From contig NZ_QFOB01000003.1 in the NCBI RefSeq assembly GCF_003248515.1, forward strand, positions 186,001-250,000: DNA of 64,000 nt, given 5' to 3'. This document shows positions 44,801-52,147 of this stretch, piece by piece. The number at the start of each line of letters is the position of its first letter. Position 1 is the stretch's first letter. The stretch is from Sphingomonas sp. GTDB taxonomy: Bacteria > Pseudomonadota > Alphaproteobacteria > Sphingomonadales > Sphingomonadaceae. The notes below the pieces were generated by a model. That model saw only the letters and a list, made by a program, of their open reading frames with translations, was not told where the DNA came from and searched no databases. The position numbers were made by a program, and so were the translations under genes.

Positions 44801-45055
44801 GCGCGAACTGGACGAGGAGCTGAAATAGATCAGCCCGTCAATTCCGGTCAGCTGCTGCTCGATGACCTGCGTGACGCTGTTCTGGATCGTCTGGGCGTTG
44901 GCGCCCGGATAGGTGGCGCGCACCGAAACCTGTGGGGGCGCCACATCCGGATACTGGGCGATCGGCAGACCGAAGATCGCGCCGATGCCGCCCAGCATCA
45001 CGATAATGGCCAGCACCCATGCGAAGATGGGCCGATCGATGAAGATGCGGGACAT
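41858..45055 (-). CDS. AcrB/MexB-like RND multidrug efflux pump
   Basis: A 1065-residue RND transporter starting SRIFIDRPIFAWVLA, closely following AcrB/MexB. The proton-relay pair is Asp407-Asp408 in LLVDDAIVVVENVER, the same numbering as AcrB. Periplasmic pore and docking loops are complete, including a glycine-rich loop (SGGGGGGASG, about 625-634). The C-terminal half ends LRGRPTGHQEG. It belongs to a broad-specificity drug pump. Spacing to the adaptor gene is 5 bp. Confidence 0.96.
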   Translation of the reverse strand: MSRIFIDRPIFAWVLAIIVMLGGIGAIFGLPIAQYPDVAPPQVSVRATYPGANAQTIQNSVTQVIEQQLTGIDGLIYFSSSSSSRGSVTITVTFEKGTDPDIAQVQVQNQVQQALSRLPAQVQQQGLVVRKSNPDFLLLVGVYDETDKMSNRDVSDYLVSNLQDQLGRTPGVGDTNVFGAQYAMRIWLNPTKLAAVQLIPSDITAAIQNQNAEVAAGEIGGQPQPDTQMLNAIVTAQTRLQTPEQFANIVLKTLQDGSTVKLKDVARIELGAENYNPRSRVNRHPGAGIAVLMAPGADALSTAELVKAEVEKAARNFPPGLKFSYAQDTTNFIKLSIDEVVKTLFEAIVLVVIVMFVFLQSWRATLIPAIAVPVVLLGTFGVFYLAGFSINTLTLFGLVLAIGLLVDDAIVVVENVERLMEENPGMSPREATIESMNEISVALVAIALVLSAVFLPMAFFGGSTGVIYRQFSLTMVSAMILSVLVALILSPALTTSLLKQKKAHGEAPDSWGARHFPAVVNGLTRAGQRFNEVFDKGVERYTRSVKAVVDRKWLFLLIYAITVALLAILFLRLPTGFLPTEDQGITSIQFQLPAGATQGRTFALQKQIEDYYYKTDGKNLHTMFTVSGGGGGGASGQNTGQGFVALAPWEDRKGKQNAADAIVARAASAFQGFRDAQVYSLVPPAIRGLGQSNGFTMELQNSGSLSTADFAAARDRLLAEARADPQLTAIRLTELPDVATLKVDTDPQKLAALGLTQTAVNSTLSVAWGGVYVNDFIDRGRVKRVYVQGDAPYRHAPSDLGQWFVRGTNGQMAPFSSFASVGWSQAPTTLSRFNGLSSYEIQGSGAAGVASGTAMERIAALAAEIPGVSVAWAGLSYQERLSSGQAPILYGLSLLVVFLCLAALYESWSIPVAVLLVIPLGLVGAILAVTLRGLINDVYLQIGLLTTMGLAAKNAILMIEFAEQEEKKGKRVIDAALSAARIRLRPILMTSFAFILGVLPLAISTGAGANSRIAIGTAVIGGMLTATLLAIFYIPLFFILVRRGVRDGLAKLRGRPTGHQEGEAA

Positions 45056-45060
45056 GCGCC

Positions 45061-46278
45061 TTAGTCAGCCTTGCTCTGGCCGGCCTGCCCCGCCTTGTCC
45101 TTCGAAGGCGCCTCGATGCGCTGCGCCGTATCCTCCGGCACGGCCTTCACCACCTGATCGGCCTTGATCTTGGAAATGCCCTGCGTGACGATCCGATCGC
45201 CCACCGCGAGCCCCTCCGTAACCACCCAAGAGGCGCCCTGCGTGCGATCGGCGCGCACCGTCTTCTGGATGATCTTGTTCGCCTGATCGACGACGAAGAG
45301 CGTCGCATTGCCCTTCGGATCACGGGTGATCGCCGCCTGCGGCACCAGGAAGGCGCGGCTATTGATCGCCTCCGCGAAGCGCCCTCGCACGAACATGCCG
45401 GGAAGCAGCAGGCCATCGGGATTGGGGAAGCGGGCCCGCAGCGTGACCGTTCCCGTCTGCTGGTTCACGATCGCCTCGGAAAATTCCACGCTGCCGGTGC
45501 GGCCATAGGGCTCGCCATCCTCCAGCGTCAGCTCGACGGCCGCGCGCGCCGCGACGATGCCGCCACGGCCGAGCGCGCGGCGCAGGGCCAGCATGTCCGC
45601 CGCCGACTGCTGGATATCGACGAACATCGGATCCAGCCGCTGGATCTGCGCCAGCGGATCGGCCTGGCTCGCCGAGACGAGCGCGCCGACGGTGAAGAGC
45701 GAACGGCCGATGCGGCCCGTGATCGGCGCCGGAACGGTGGTGAAGCCCAGATTCACGCGCGCCGTCTCCAGCGCGGCGCTGGTCTGCGCCACGGATGCGG
45801 CCGCCTGCCGCGCCGAGGCCAGCGCATTGGTATAATCCTGCCGCGAGATCGCTTCGATATCGGCCAGCGGCTTGTAGCGTTCGGCCAGCGTGCGCGTGGC
45901 CTCTGCATTGGCCCTGGCGCTTTGCAGGTTCGCCTCGGCCTGATTGGCGGCGGCGCGATAGAGGCGCGGATCAATCTCGTAGAGGGTCTGCCCGCGCTGG
46001 ACGAGCGTGCCTTCGGTAAACAGGCGGCGGCGGATCACCCCCGTCACCTGCGGGCGAACATCCGAACTTTCGAAGGCGGTGGTCCGGCCGGCCAGTTCGG
46101 TGACCATTTCCACGCTGGTGGGCTTCGCGACGACGAAGCCCACCGTGGGCGTGCCCTGCGTGCGCGCGCCTCCGGAGCCCGACTGACCACCCTCCTTGCC
46201 GGCGGAACAGGCCGCCAGACAGACCAGTGCCAACAATGGCGCGCAACGCAGCATCGGCCGCAACATCCCCCCAATCAT
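45061..46278 (-). CDS. RND efflux periplasmic adaptor lipoprotein (AcrA/MexA-like)
   Basis: A 405-residue adaptor whose signal peptide ends in LAAC, so it is a lipid-anchored AcrA-type protein. Lipoyl halves are at FESSDVRPQVTGV and VPAPITGRIGRS, with a coiled coil between. The ATG at 46278 has a GAGG site 10 nt upstream; TTG at 46284 and ATG at 46266 are alternatives. A Lys/Gln-rich tail ends the protein. First gene of the operon; the 16-bp palindrome lies just upstream. Confidence 0.92.
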   Translation of the reverse strand: MIGGMLRPMLRCAPLLALVCLAACSAGKEGGQSGSGGARTQGTPTVGFVVAKPTSVEMVTELAGRTTAFESSDVRPQVTGVIRRRLFTEGTLVQRGQTLYEIDPRLYRAAANQAEANLQSARANAEATRTLAERYKPLADIEAISRQDYTNALASARQAAASVAQTSAALETARVNLGFTTVPAPITGRIGRSLFTVGALVSASQADPLAQIQRLDPMFVDIQQSAADMLALRRALGRGGIVAARAAVELTLEDGEPYGRTGSVEFSEAIVNQQTGTVTLRARFPNPDGLLLPGMFVRGRFAEAINSRAFLVPQAAITRDPKGNATLFVVDQANKIIQKTVRADRTQGASWVVTEGLAVGDRIVTQGISKIKADQVVKAVPEDTAQRIEAPSKDKAGQAGQSKAD

Positions 46279-46288
46279 GTACAAATTG

Positions 46289-46304
46289 CCTCACGATCGT
46301 GAGG
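46289..46304. promoter_or_regulatory. 16-bp perfect palindrome, likely repressor operator of the RND operon
   Basis: CCTCACGATCGTGAGG is a perfect inverted repeat 10 bp upstream of the adaptor ATG. The size and position fit a TetR/AcrR-family operator that controls the pump operon. No TetR gene is in the window, so the regulator must act in trans. Part of the palindrome (GAGG) also serves as the ribosome site. Confidence 0.65.
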
Positions 46305-46749
46305 AGCGCCCTACCCGTTCCGTATGTGCCGGCGCTTACTGAACGGGAACTGTATCGCGACCGATAATCGCTTGATTTCCGAACATTTCAATCCTGCAAA
46401 AATTCCTTGCCGCACGCCCTCGGCCGCTTTTGCCCCCCTCCCCTCAGGGCCACGATGATGGCAAGACTGGCGCGGATCGATCCCGTGGATTAGCATGTCA
46501 TCGGCCATGCCGCAGCCGAAGGGCGCAAGAATCGCGGCGATGATCGAGGGGAGATCGTCCGACGACGCCATGTGATCGGCATTTTCCGGAAAGTCGACGG
46601 CGCGGATATTCCCGTTTTCGTCGGGCCTGATTTTTTGCCGTTCCACATCAACCGGCACCGGGATCGATCCGTATCTGGGTGAGGATTCAGTCTCGCGGTT
46701 CGGCGCAGGACAGGCCGAACATCGGGCAGCTTGGGGAGGGGCAGCCACC
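46305..46749. other. 445-bp region without a convincing gene
   Basis: It separates the RND operon from the divergent gene at 46750 and should hold both promoters. A minus-strand reading frame of 146 codons spans it (46311-46751), and its middle (VPVDVERQKIRPDENGNIR, about 46571-46660) looks protein-like. It has no ribosome site, however, and ends against the palindrome. It could be a decayed gene. An AG-rich strong ribosome site (GGGGAGGGG) lies at the right end. Confidence 0.4.
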
Positions 46750-47838
46750 ATGACATTTTCCGTCGCCGATCTGACCCGTGACGAGCCGGACGCGGCGGGC
46801 GTCGTCGTAATGCAGATCTATATCAAGATTGATCGTCTCTATGCTGTCTATCGCACGGAGGAACGGATCGTCATCCAGTTTGCCGACGATCAGGGGCGCG
46901 GCGCCGATCAGCGCAAGAGCCTGAGCGAACTCTATGTGACGAGGGGCGCGGTCGACAGCCTGCTCGATGAGGTGCGCGACACCACCGATCCGAACCGGCT
47001 GAAGCGCGCGCGGCGCTACGAGCGGAGGCTGGCGGACGCGCTGACGCTGGGCCTTCAGGGCCAGAGCAACCAGGCTGCGACCGAACTGGAAAGCCTGAAA
47101 CAGGATCTGCTGGAAGAGCGTAAATCCAATTCGCGCCAGACCTATCTGGTCGCCTCGATGGGCGTGGCGGCCGCGCTCGTCCTCCTGATCGCGATACTGA
47201 GTTCGCCCAAACTCGGCATCGGGCTGGGCGGCGAGCATCGCGCCGCGGTGGAAAGCATGTGGTTCGCCGCCGCGATCGGCACGGTCGGGGCCTTCTTCTC
47301 GGTCGCGCTGGCCGTTCGCAACCGGGAGATAGAGCCGAGCATCTCGATCCGCGATACCGTGATCGACGCGGGGCTGCGCCTGTTCGTGGGCGCCGTTTCC
47401 GGCACCCTGCTCTACGCGCTCGTCAAGGTCCGCGCCGTGGGCCTGCTGATCGGCAATGCGAACATCACCGGGACGGACAGTTTCTCCAGCAGCGGACCGG
47501 ACTGGCTGCTGCTGCTGCTCGTCGCCTTCGTCGCCGGCTTCCTCGAACGGATGGTGCCGGACATGCTGGCCAAGGCCACGCCCGGCGAGGCCGGCGAGGC
47601 CAGGCCGCAGCTTTCGTCGCGCTCGATGGCGGAGGATGCCGCGTCGAACGAGCGCAACCCTCTCGGCCAGCCCATCGCCGCCGCTCCGCCCCCGGCCGAG
47701 GAGCGGGAGCCAACAGACGATGCGGATCAGAGCGCCGACGATTGCTGCGATCACCCCGCCTCGCCGGATCAGCTGACGCAGGATGTGGAGCTGCCCGAGG
47801 CGCTCGGCGGCGTCGAAGACGCGCCGGTCAAGCCATGA
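46750..47838 (+). CDS. Four-helix membrane protein of unknown function
   Basis: A 362-residue protein: a soluble, charged N-terminal half with a coiled-coil-like stretch (about 80-130), then four membrane helices (about 133-151, 165-182, 204-220, 252-270). A long acidic, Pro-rich, disordered C-terminal tail (about 280-362) follows. FLERMVPDML after helix 4 resembles a motif seen in uncharacterised membrane proteins. No catalytic motif. It heads a same-strand run with the cell-wall hydrolase 40 bp and the P450 1.5 kb downstream. Confidence 0.75.
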   Translation: MTFSVADLTRDEPDAAGVVVMQIYIKIDRLYAVYRTEERIVIQFADDQGRGADQRKSLSELYVTRGAVDSLLDEVRDTTDPNRLKRARRYERRLADALTLGLQGQSNQAATELESLKQDLLEERKSNSRQTYLVASMGVAAALVLLIAILSSPKLGIGLGGEHRAAVESMWFAAAIGTVGAFFSVALAVRNREIEPSISIRDTVIDAGLRLFVGAVSGTLLYALVKVRAVGLLIGNANITGTDSFSSSGPDWLLLLLVAFVAGFLERMVPDMLAKATPGEAGEARPQLSSRSMAEDAASNERNPLGQPIAAAPPPAEEREPTDDADQSADDCCDHPASPDQLTQDVELPEALGGVEDAPVKP

Positions 47839-47878
47839 GCGGCGCGGGGAAACGGGGATCGGATCGGGGGAGAGCAGG

Positions 47879-49321
47879 ATGAGCAATCGTCTTTCCTGGC
47901 TGCCGGCCGTGCTGCGCGGGGCCGGCCTGAAGGTGGCGGAGCAGCCGGGCTGGCTGGAGCGCGGGGCCGACATGGGAGAGGTGCGCGGCGTGATCTGCCA
48001 CCATACGGGCACGCCCGCCGACGGCATCATGCCAACTCTCCGGATGCTGTCCGATGGCGTGGTGCAGGCTGGCGGCAACCATCTGCCAGGGCCGCTTTCC
48101 CAACTGGGGTTGGGGCGCGACGGCACCTTCTTCGTCATCGCGGCGGGCCGCGCCAATCATGCCGGCGGCGGCAGCTGGCGGGGCCTCACCACCGGCAATT
48201 CCAGCTTCATCGGCATCGAGGCGGAAAATCGCGGCACGCCGGCCGATCCCTGGCCGCAGGTGCAGCTGGACGCCTATCGCCGGGGCGTCGCCGCGATCCT
48301 CAGACATATCGGATCCAGCGCCGATTATTGCGCCGCCCATCGCGAATGGGCGCTGCCGAAAGGCCGCAAGGCCGATCCGCACACGATCGACATGGACGAT
48401 TTCCGGCGCCAGATCGCCGCCCTGATGGCGGGCACGGGCGTCATCACCAATCCGGTGATCCCCGCCGCCGATGCCGCCGGCCGCCCCACGCTGCGCCGGG
48501 GCGCGCGCGGCGAGGCGGTGAAGATCGTGCAGGTGGCCGTGGGCGTGGATCCGGACGGCATCTTCGGCCCCGGCACCGAGGCGAAGGTGCGCGAATTCCA
48601 GCGCGCGCATCAGCTGGTGCCGGATGGCATCGTCGGCCCCAAAAGCTGGGCGCTGTTTCCGGGCGCCTCGGAAGTGCGGCCGGTTGCGCCGCCCTCCCCT
48701 GCCCCCGTGGCACCGGCGCCAGTCGCCCCGGTCGCTCCGGCACCGGCCGCCCCGGTTTCGATCCCGGCCGCCGTACCCGCGCCATCCGCGCCGGTCGCGC
48801 GCCTCGCCTGGGGCGGGAAGGTAAGCCCCGCCTTCCGCGCCCGCGTGGCGGACATATGCGGCGAGCTTGGCGTGGTACCGGATCATCTGATGGCCTGCAT
48901 GGCCTTCGAGACGGGGGCGACCTTCTCGCCCTCGATCGAGAATGCGGCGGGCTCCCACGCGATCGGCCTGATCCAGTTCATGCCGACAACGGCGGCGGCG
49001 CTGGGCACGACCACCACGGCGCTGGCGGCGATGAACGCGGAGGACCAGTTGCTGTTCGTGCGCAAATATTTCCTGCCGCAGAAGGGCAGGCTCCACAATC
49101 TGGGCGACGTGTACATGGCGATCCTGTGGCCCGCCGCGATCGGCAAGCCGGAGGATCACGCCCTGTTCGTGGAAGGCCAGGCGCCGGTGCGGCGCTATCT
49201 CCAGAATCGGGGTCTAGACGTGGACAAGGACGGCACGGTCACGCGCGCGGAGGCCGGCGCCAAGGTGGCGCGGATGCTGGAAAAGGGGCTGGAGACGGGG
49301 AATGTATTCGATGCGGCATGA
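47879..49321 (+). CDS. Multidomain peptidoglycan hydrolase: amidase, PG-binding, transglycosylase, EF-hand
   Basis: A 480-residue fusion. Residues about 25-185 form an amidase_2 (N-acetylmuramoyl-L-alanine amidase) domain with zinc-type His41/His42, His154 and His168. About 206-265 is a PG_binding_1 domain. A Pro/Ala/Val linker runs to about 305. About 318-430 is a lysozyme-like transglycosylase domain with Glu344 and the GLIQFMP motif. A canonical EF-hand loop, DVDKDGTVTRAE, is at 447-458. No signal peptide is seen, so export would need another route, or the enzyme is endolysin-like. A strong ribosome site precedes the ATG. Domain limits are approximate. Confidence 0.9.
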   Translation: MSNRLSWLPAVLRGAGLKVAEQPGWLERGADMGEVRGVICHHTGTPADGIMPTLRMLSDGVVQAGGNHLPGPLSQLGLGRDGTFFVIAAGRANHAGGGSWRGLTTGNSSFIGIEAENRGTPADPWPQVQLDAYRRGVAAILRHIGSSADYCAAHREWALPKGRKADPHTIDMDDFRRQIAALMAGTGVITNPVIPAADAAGRPTLRRGARGEAVKIVQVAVGVDPDGIFGPGTEAKVREFQRAHQLVPDGIVGPKSWALFPGASEVRPVAPPSPAPVAPAPVAPVAPAPAAPVSIPAAVPAPSAPVARLAWGGKVSPAFRARVADICGELGVVPDHLMACMAFETGATFSPSIENAAGSHAIGLIQFMPTTAAALGTTTTALAAMNAEDQLLFVRKYFLPQKGRLHNLGDVYMAILWPAAIGKPEDHALFVEGQAPVRRYLQNRGLDVDKDGTVTRAEAGAKVARMLEKGLETGNVFDAA

Positions 49322-49366
49322 AGCCGGGCGGGGCGCCCGCAGGGCTCGATCGGGACCGGCGCGGCC

Positions 49367-50596
49367 GTGAGCGTCCTTTCCTCGACCGAGGTGCTGCGCA
49401 AGCGATCCGGCCTCGCATCCGCGCTGATGAGCCTGCTGCTGAAGATCGCGCCCGCCGGCTTCGCCCTGCTGCGCCGCCACTGGCCCATCCCCCATCTCGG
49501 CAGGCTCTATGCCGCCACCCGCTATGACGATGTGGTCGAGGTCTTCGCCGACGATCGCAAGTTCGGCATCCCCTACAAGCCCAAGCTCGATCTGCTGATG
49601 GGTGGCCAGCCTTTCATCCTCGGCATGGCGGACGGGCAGGATTATCGCACCGCGATCGCCGCTCTGCGCAGCGTGATGCGGGCAGACGATCTGCCTGCCC
49701 TCGCCGCGCGGGTGGAGCGGCAGGCGGCGGACATCGTCGACGCCTCCGGCGGACGGATCGAGGTGGTCGACACGCTCGTACGCCGCATCTCCTTCGACGT
49801 GATCGCCGATTATCTCGGCATATCCCCGCCCGCCGGGGGCGATCTGCGCGTATGGGGCACGCGCCTGTTCGAATATCAGTTCGTCGCCGGCGATGCGCCG
49901 CTGGTGGCGGAGGTGGAGGAGATCGCGCCCGCGCTGCGCGCTCACATCCAGGCCGATATCGAGCGGCGGCGCGCCGCGCCGGACGCGCGGGACGATGTGC
50001 TCGCGCGCTGCCTGGCGCGGCAGGCGGCCGGCGATCCCTGGTTCGACGATGCCAATATCCGCACGGCGCTGACCGGCATGATCGTGGGCGGCCCGCCCCA
50101 GCCGCCGATGGTGGTGCCGCAGGGGCTGGAACAATTGCTCCGCCGCCCGGACATGCTCGCCCTCGCCGGGCGGGCGGCCGCCGCGAACGACGATGATCGC
50201 CTGTACCGGTATCTGTTGGAAGCGATGCGCTTCGATCCGCTGGGGCCGGCCCTGCCCCGCATCGCGCTGGAGGATTGCACCCTCGCGACAGGCACGCCGC
50301 GCCAGCAGAGGATTCCCGCGGGGGCGACCGTCTTCGCCTGCTTCCAGTCCGCCATGATGGATCCGCGCCGGCTGACGGATCCCGGCCGCTTCGATCCCGA
50401 TCGGCCGCCCGGCGACTATATCCATTTCGGCCATGGCATACACGAATGCTTCGGCCGCCATATCAATCGCGCGACGCTGCACAGGATGATCAAGCCGCTC
50501 CTCGCCCGGCCCGGCCTGCGCCGCGCGCGCGGCAAGGCGGGCCATCTGCGCAAGAGCGGCGCCTTCGCCCAATCGCTGACGGTGGAGTTCGGCTGA
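49367..50596 (+). CDS. Cytochrome P450 with atypical I-helix
   Basis: A 409-residue soluble P450; start GTG at 49367. The haem ligand is Cys361 in HFGHGIHECFG and the ExxR pair is Glu285/Arg288. The I-helix, which normally has (A/G)GxxT with an acid-alcohol pair for oxygen activation, here reads GGPPQPP (241-247) with neither acid nor Thr. P450s altered at this site often use peroxides or isomerise hydroperoxides. It lies 45 bp after the hydrolase and in the neighbourhood of a DyP peroxidase. Ferredoxin or reductase genes are absent, consistent with peroxide use. Function inferred. Confidence 0.93.
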   Translation: MSVLSSTEVLRKRSGLASALMSLLLKIAPAGFALLRRHWPIPHLGRLYAATRYDDVVEVFADDRKFGIPYKPKLDLLMGGQPFILGMADGQDYRTAIAALRSVMRADDLPALAARVERQAADIVDASGGRIEVVDTLVRRISFDVIADYLGISPPAGGDLRVWGTRLFEYQFVAGDAPLVAEVEEIAPALRAHIQADIERRRAAPDARDDVLARCLARQAAGDPWFDDANIRTALTGMIVGGPPQPPMVVPQGLEQLLRRPDMLALAGRAAAANDDDRLYRYLLEAMRFDPLGPALPRIALEDCTLATGTPRQQRIPAGATVFACFQSAMMDPRRLTDPGRFDPDRPPGDYIHFGHGIHECFGRHINRATLHRMIKPLLARPGLRRARGKAGHLRKSGAFAQSLTVEFG

Positions 50597-50634
50597 GCGG
50601 AAGGAACGGGCTGAAGCCGGCAGGCGCCGCGTTC

Positions 50635-50655
50635 AAAAAGGGGTTTCGCGCCCCC
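50635..50655 (-). terminator. Possible intrinsic terminator for the M15-peptidase gene
   Basis: On the minus strand a short GGGG/CCCC stem is followed by TTTTT (the plus strand reads AAAAAGGGG at 50635-50643 and CCCCC at 50651-50655). It lies 11 bp past the stop of the gene at 50666. The stem is short, so strength is doubtful. A longer AGGAACGG/CCGTTCCT inverted repeat (about 50601-50664) encloses it. Confidence 0.4.
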
Positions 50656-50665
50656 GCCGTTCCTG

Positions 50666-51517
50666 TCAGTGCCCGTCGCTGGACCAGTGGGGCGGATCGC
50701 TCAGCAGCTTCACCACGCCATAGCTCGCGCCCACGGCATGGAGCGCCGGATTGGATCCGTCGCGCGGCGCGGCGATCGAAACGGTCCGCCCGCGCGCATC
50801 CCGGATCGCCAGCGTGCCGCGCCACGCGATCGTCATGTCCACCGCCTTGCCATCGATGTGGCGGGATTTGAGCGCGGCGGGAAAGGCGATGTTGAAGCAG
50901 ATCATCATTTCCTGCGCGCCCTGGCGCGTCGCGGCATCGTTACCATGATCCCAGATGATGTCGCACTCGTCATTCTTGGTGACGGTCTTCACCGCCGCCG
51001 CATTCTTGGCGATCAGGCAGCAGAAGTGCATCAGCCATGCGCGCGTCCTGTTCCGCCGCGTGGCATTCACCTGCACGGACGCGCCCGCCGCGCGCAGCGC
51101 ATCGACAAAAGCCGTCGCCCGCGCGCGGAAATCAGGCTCCAGATCGATCAGGTTCGCGCTGTTCGGATAGCGCGCCTGATTGGACGTCCACCATGCCTTG
51201 CCCGAAAGCCGATCGGCGGTGGAGGCGGCGGGCACCGTCACGCGCGTGGAAGGGCGCGGGCTCGACGTCAGCGCCACAAGCTTGTTCCAGCTGCGGCCAC
51301 CCGGATCGATCTTGCCATCCGGCTTCAGCAAATTCACGAGCCGGAACTGGAAGTTCCTGATCGTCTCGATCGTGGATGGCGTGCAATTCCCGTTCACGGG
51401 CAGCGGGGCGCTTCCCAGTAGATCACCGATCTGGTTGAGCATCGTCTGGACGATCGTCACGTCAGCGGGATCATTGCGCCCGCTTTCGCCCACGGATTGA
51501 CCAATCTCCCCCATCAT
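50666..51517 (-). CDS. PG-binding plus M15-type peptidase, no signal peptide
   Basis: A 283-residue protein. The N-terminal part (about 10-90) looks like a peptidoglycan-binding domain (VQTMLNQIG ... NGNCTPSTIETIRNFQ). The C-terminal half has zinc-peptidase M15/VanY-type motifs: SRHIDGKAVD (His220, Asp227) and DPPHW (Asp274, His277). It would cut peptide bonds in cell-wall stems, such as L-Ala-D-Glu or D-Ala-D-Ala. GGGGGAGG precedes ATG 51517 (or 51514); a start at 51556 overlaps the lipoprotein gene. It follows a lipoprotein gene by 35 bp, an arrangement also seen in effector/immunity pairs. Confidence 0.8.
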   Translation of the reverse strand: MMGEIGQSVGESGRNDPADVTIVQTMLNQIGDLLGSAPLPVNGNCTPSTIETIRNFQFRLVNLLKPDGKIDPGGRSWNKLVALTSSPRPSTRVTVPAASTADRLSGKAWWTSNQARYPNSANLIDLEPDFRARATAFVDALRAAGASVQVNATRRNRTRAWLMHFCCLIAKNAAAVKTVTKNDECDIIWDHGNDAATRQGAQEMMICFNIAFPAALKSRHIDGKAVDMTIAWRGTLAIRDARGRTVSIAAPRDGSNPALHAVGASYGVVKLLSDPPHWSSDGH

Positions 51518-51552
51518 CTTCCTCCCCCGAGTCCGGATCATGCTAGCATGAT

Positions 51553-51936
51553 TCACTCGATCCCATCTTCATATCCGCGCAGACGATCCATCGCCGCCCT
51601 GTTCCCCGCATATCGACGCCTGAGATCGGTCAGTCTTCGATCCGTGCCGGTGCAGTAACGCTGCGTCGCCTCGACGAGGAATTCGGCGCGCTTCCCGTCA
51701 TAAGGTTCCTCGCCACGGAAATGATCGCAGGCATCCCGATCCGCAACGAAAGCGGCGACGTCCGCCGGCAGGATATCCTTCGCGGCCGGCCTCGTTGCGG
51801 GAACCACGGCAGTCGCGCGCGAGGCAGGCTTTGAAGAGGAAGGGGCCGTGTCCGGCGATTTGCGGGAACAGCCCGCGCCCGCCAAAATCATCGGCCCGAC
51901 GATCCATATCAGGCAGCAATATCGGCCGAGTCTCAT
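51553..51936 (-). CDS. Small lipoprotein of unknown function
   Basis: 127 residues with a signal peptide ending in LAGAGC. The Ser/Ala/Pro linker is followed by a conserved-looking C-terminal block (VADRDACDHFRGEEP ... YCTGTDRRLTDLRRRY ... YEDGIE). Two cysteines in the mature part could pair. It lies directly upstream of the M15-type peptidase on the same strand. The ATG at 51936 was chosen because the upstream residues are not signal-like. A protective or binding-partner role is possible; nothing shows it directly. Confidence 0.72.
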   Translation of the reverse strand: MRLGRYCCLIWIVGPMILAGAGCSRKSPDTAPSSSKPASRATAVVPATRPAAKDILPADVAAFVADRDACDHFRGEEPYDGKRAEFLVEATQRYCTGTDRRLTDLRRRYAGNRAAMDRLRGYEDGIE

Positions 51937-52147
51937 GGATGCCGGATTAGGAGCATGTCTGGCGCATCGCCAGTCACACCGCCCCATATCGACAGCAATC
52001 GGCAGAAAAAAGCCGGATTTTGTCTGCACATAGCGACCAATCAGAGCGCCATGATTGACAGGGATACCGGGTCGGTGCGACGTTAACCATCTTGTGGTGC
52101 CGGGGGGATGCGGCGCCGTCGAGTAGCGAACGCTTTGGGGGGGAGCG
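51937..52147. promoter_or_regulatory. Divergent promoter region, lipoprotein / DyP-operon
   Basis: A 211-bp spacer between divergent transcripts. It contains TTGACA at about 52056-52061, the best -35 candidate toward the right-hand operon, without a convincing -10 at the right distance. A GGGGGGAG ribosome site ends the spacer at 52147. I see no palindromic operator. Confidence 0.3.

Noticed and set aside
46311..46751. 146-codon minus-strand reading frame between the RND operon and the next gene
   Set aside because: No ribosome site and no recognisable domain; its start abuts the divergent gene. Recorded as a gap with low-confidence coding potential.
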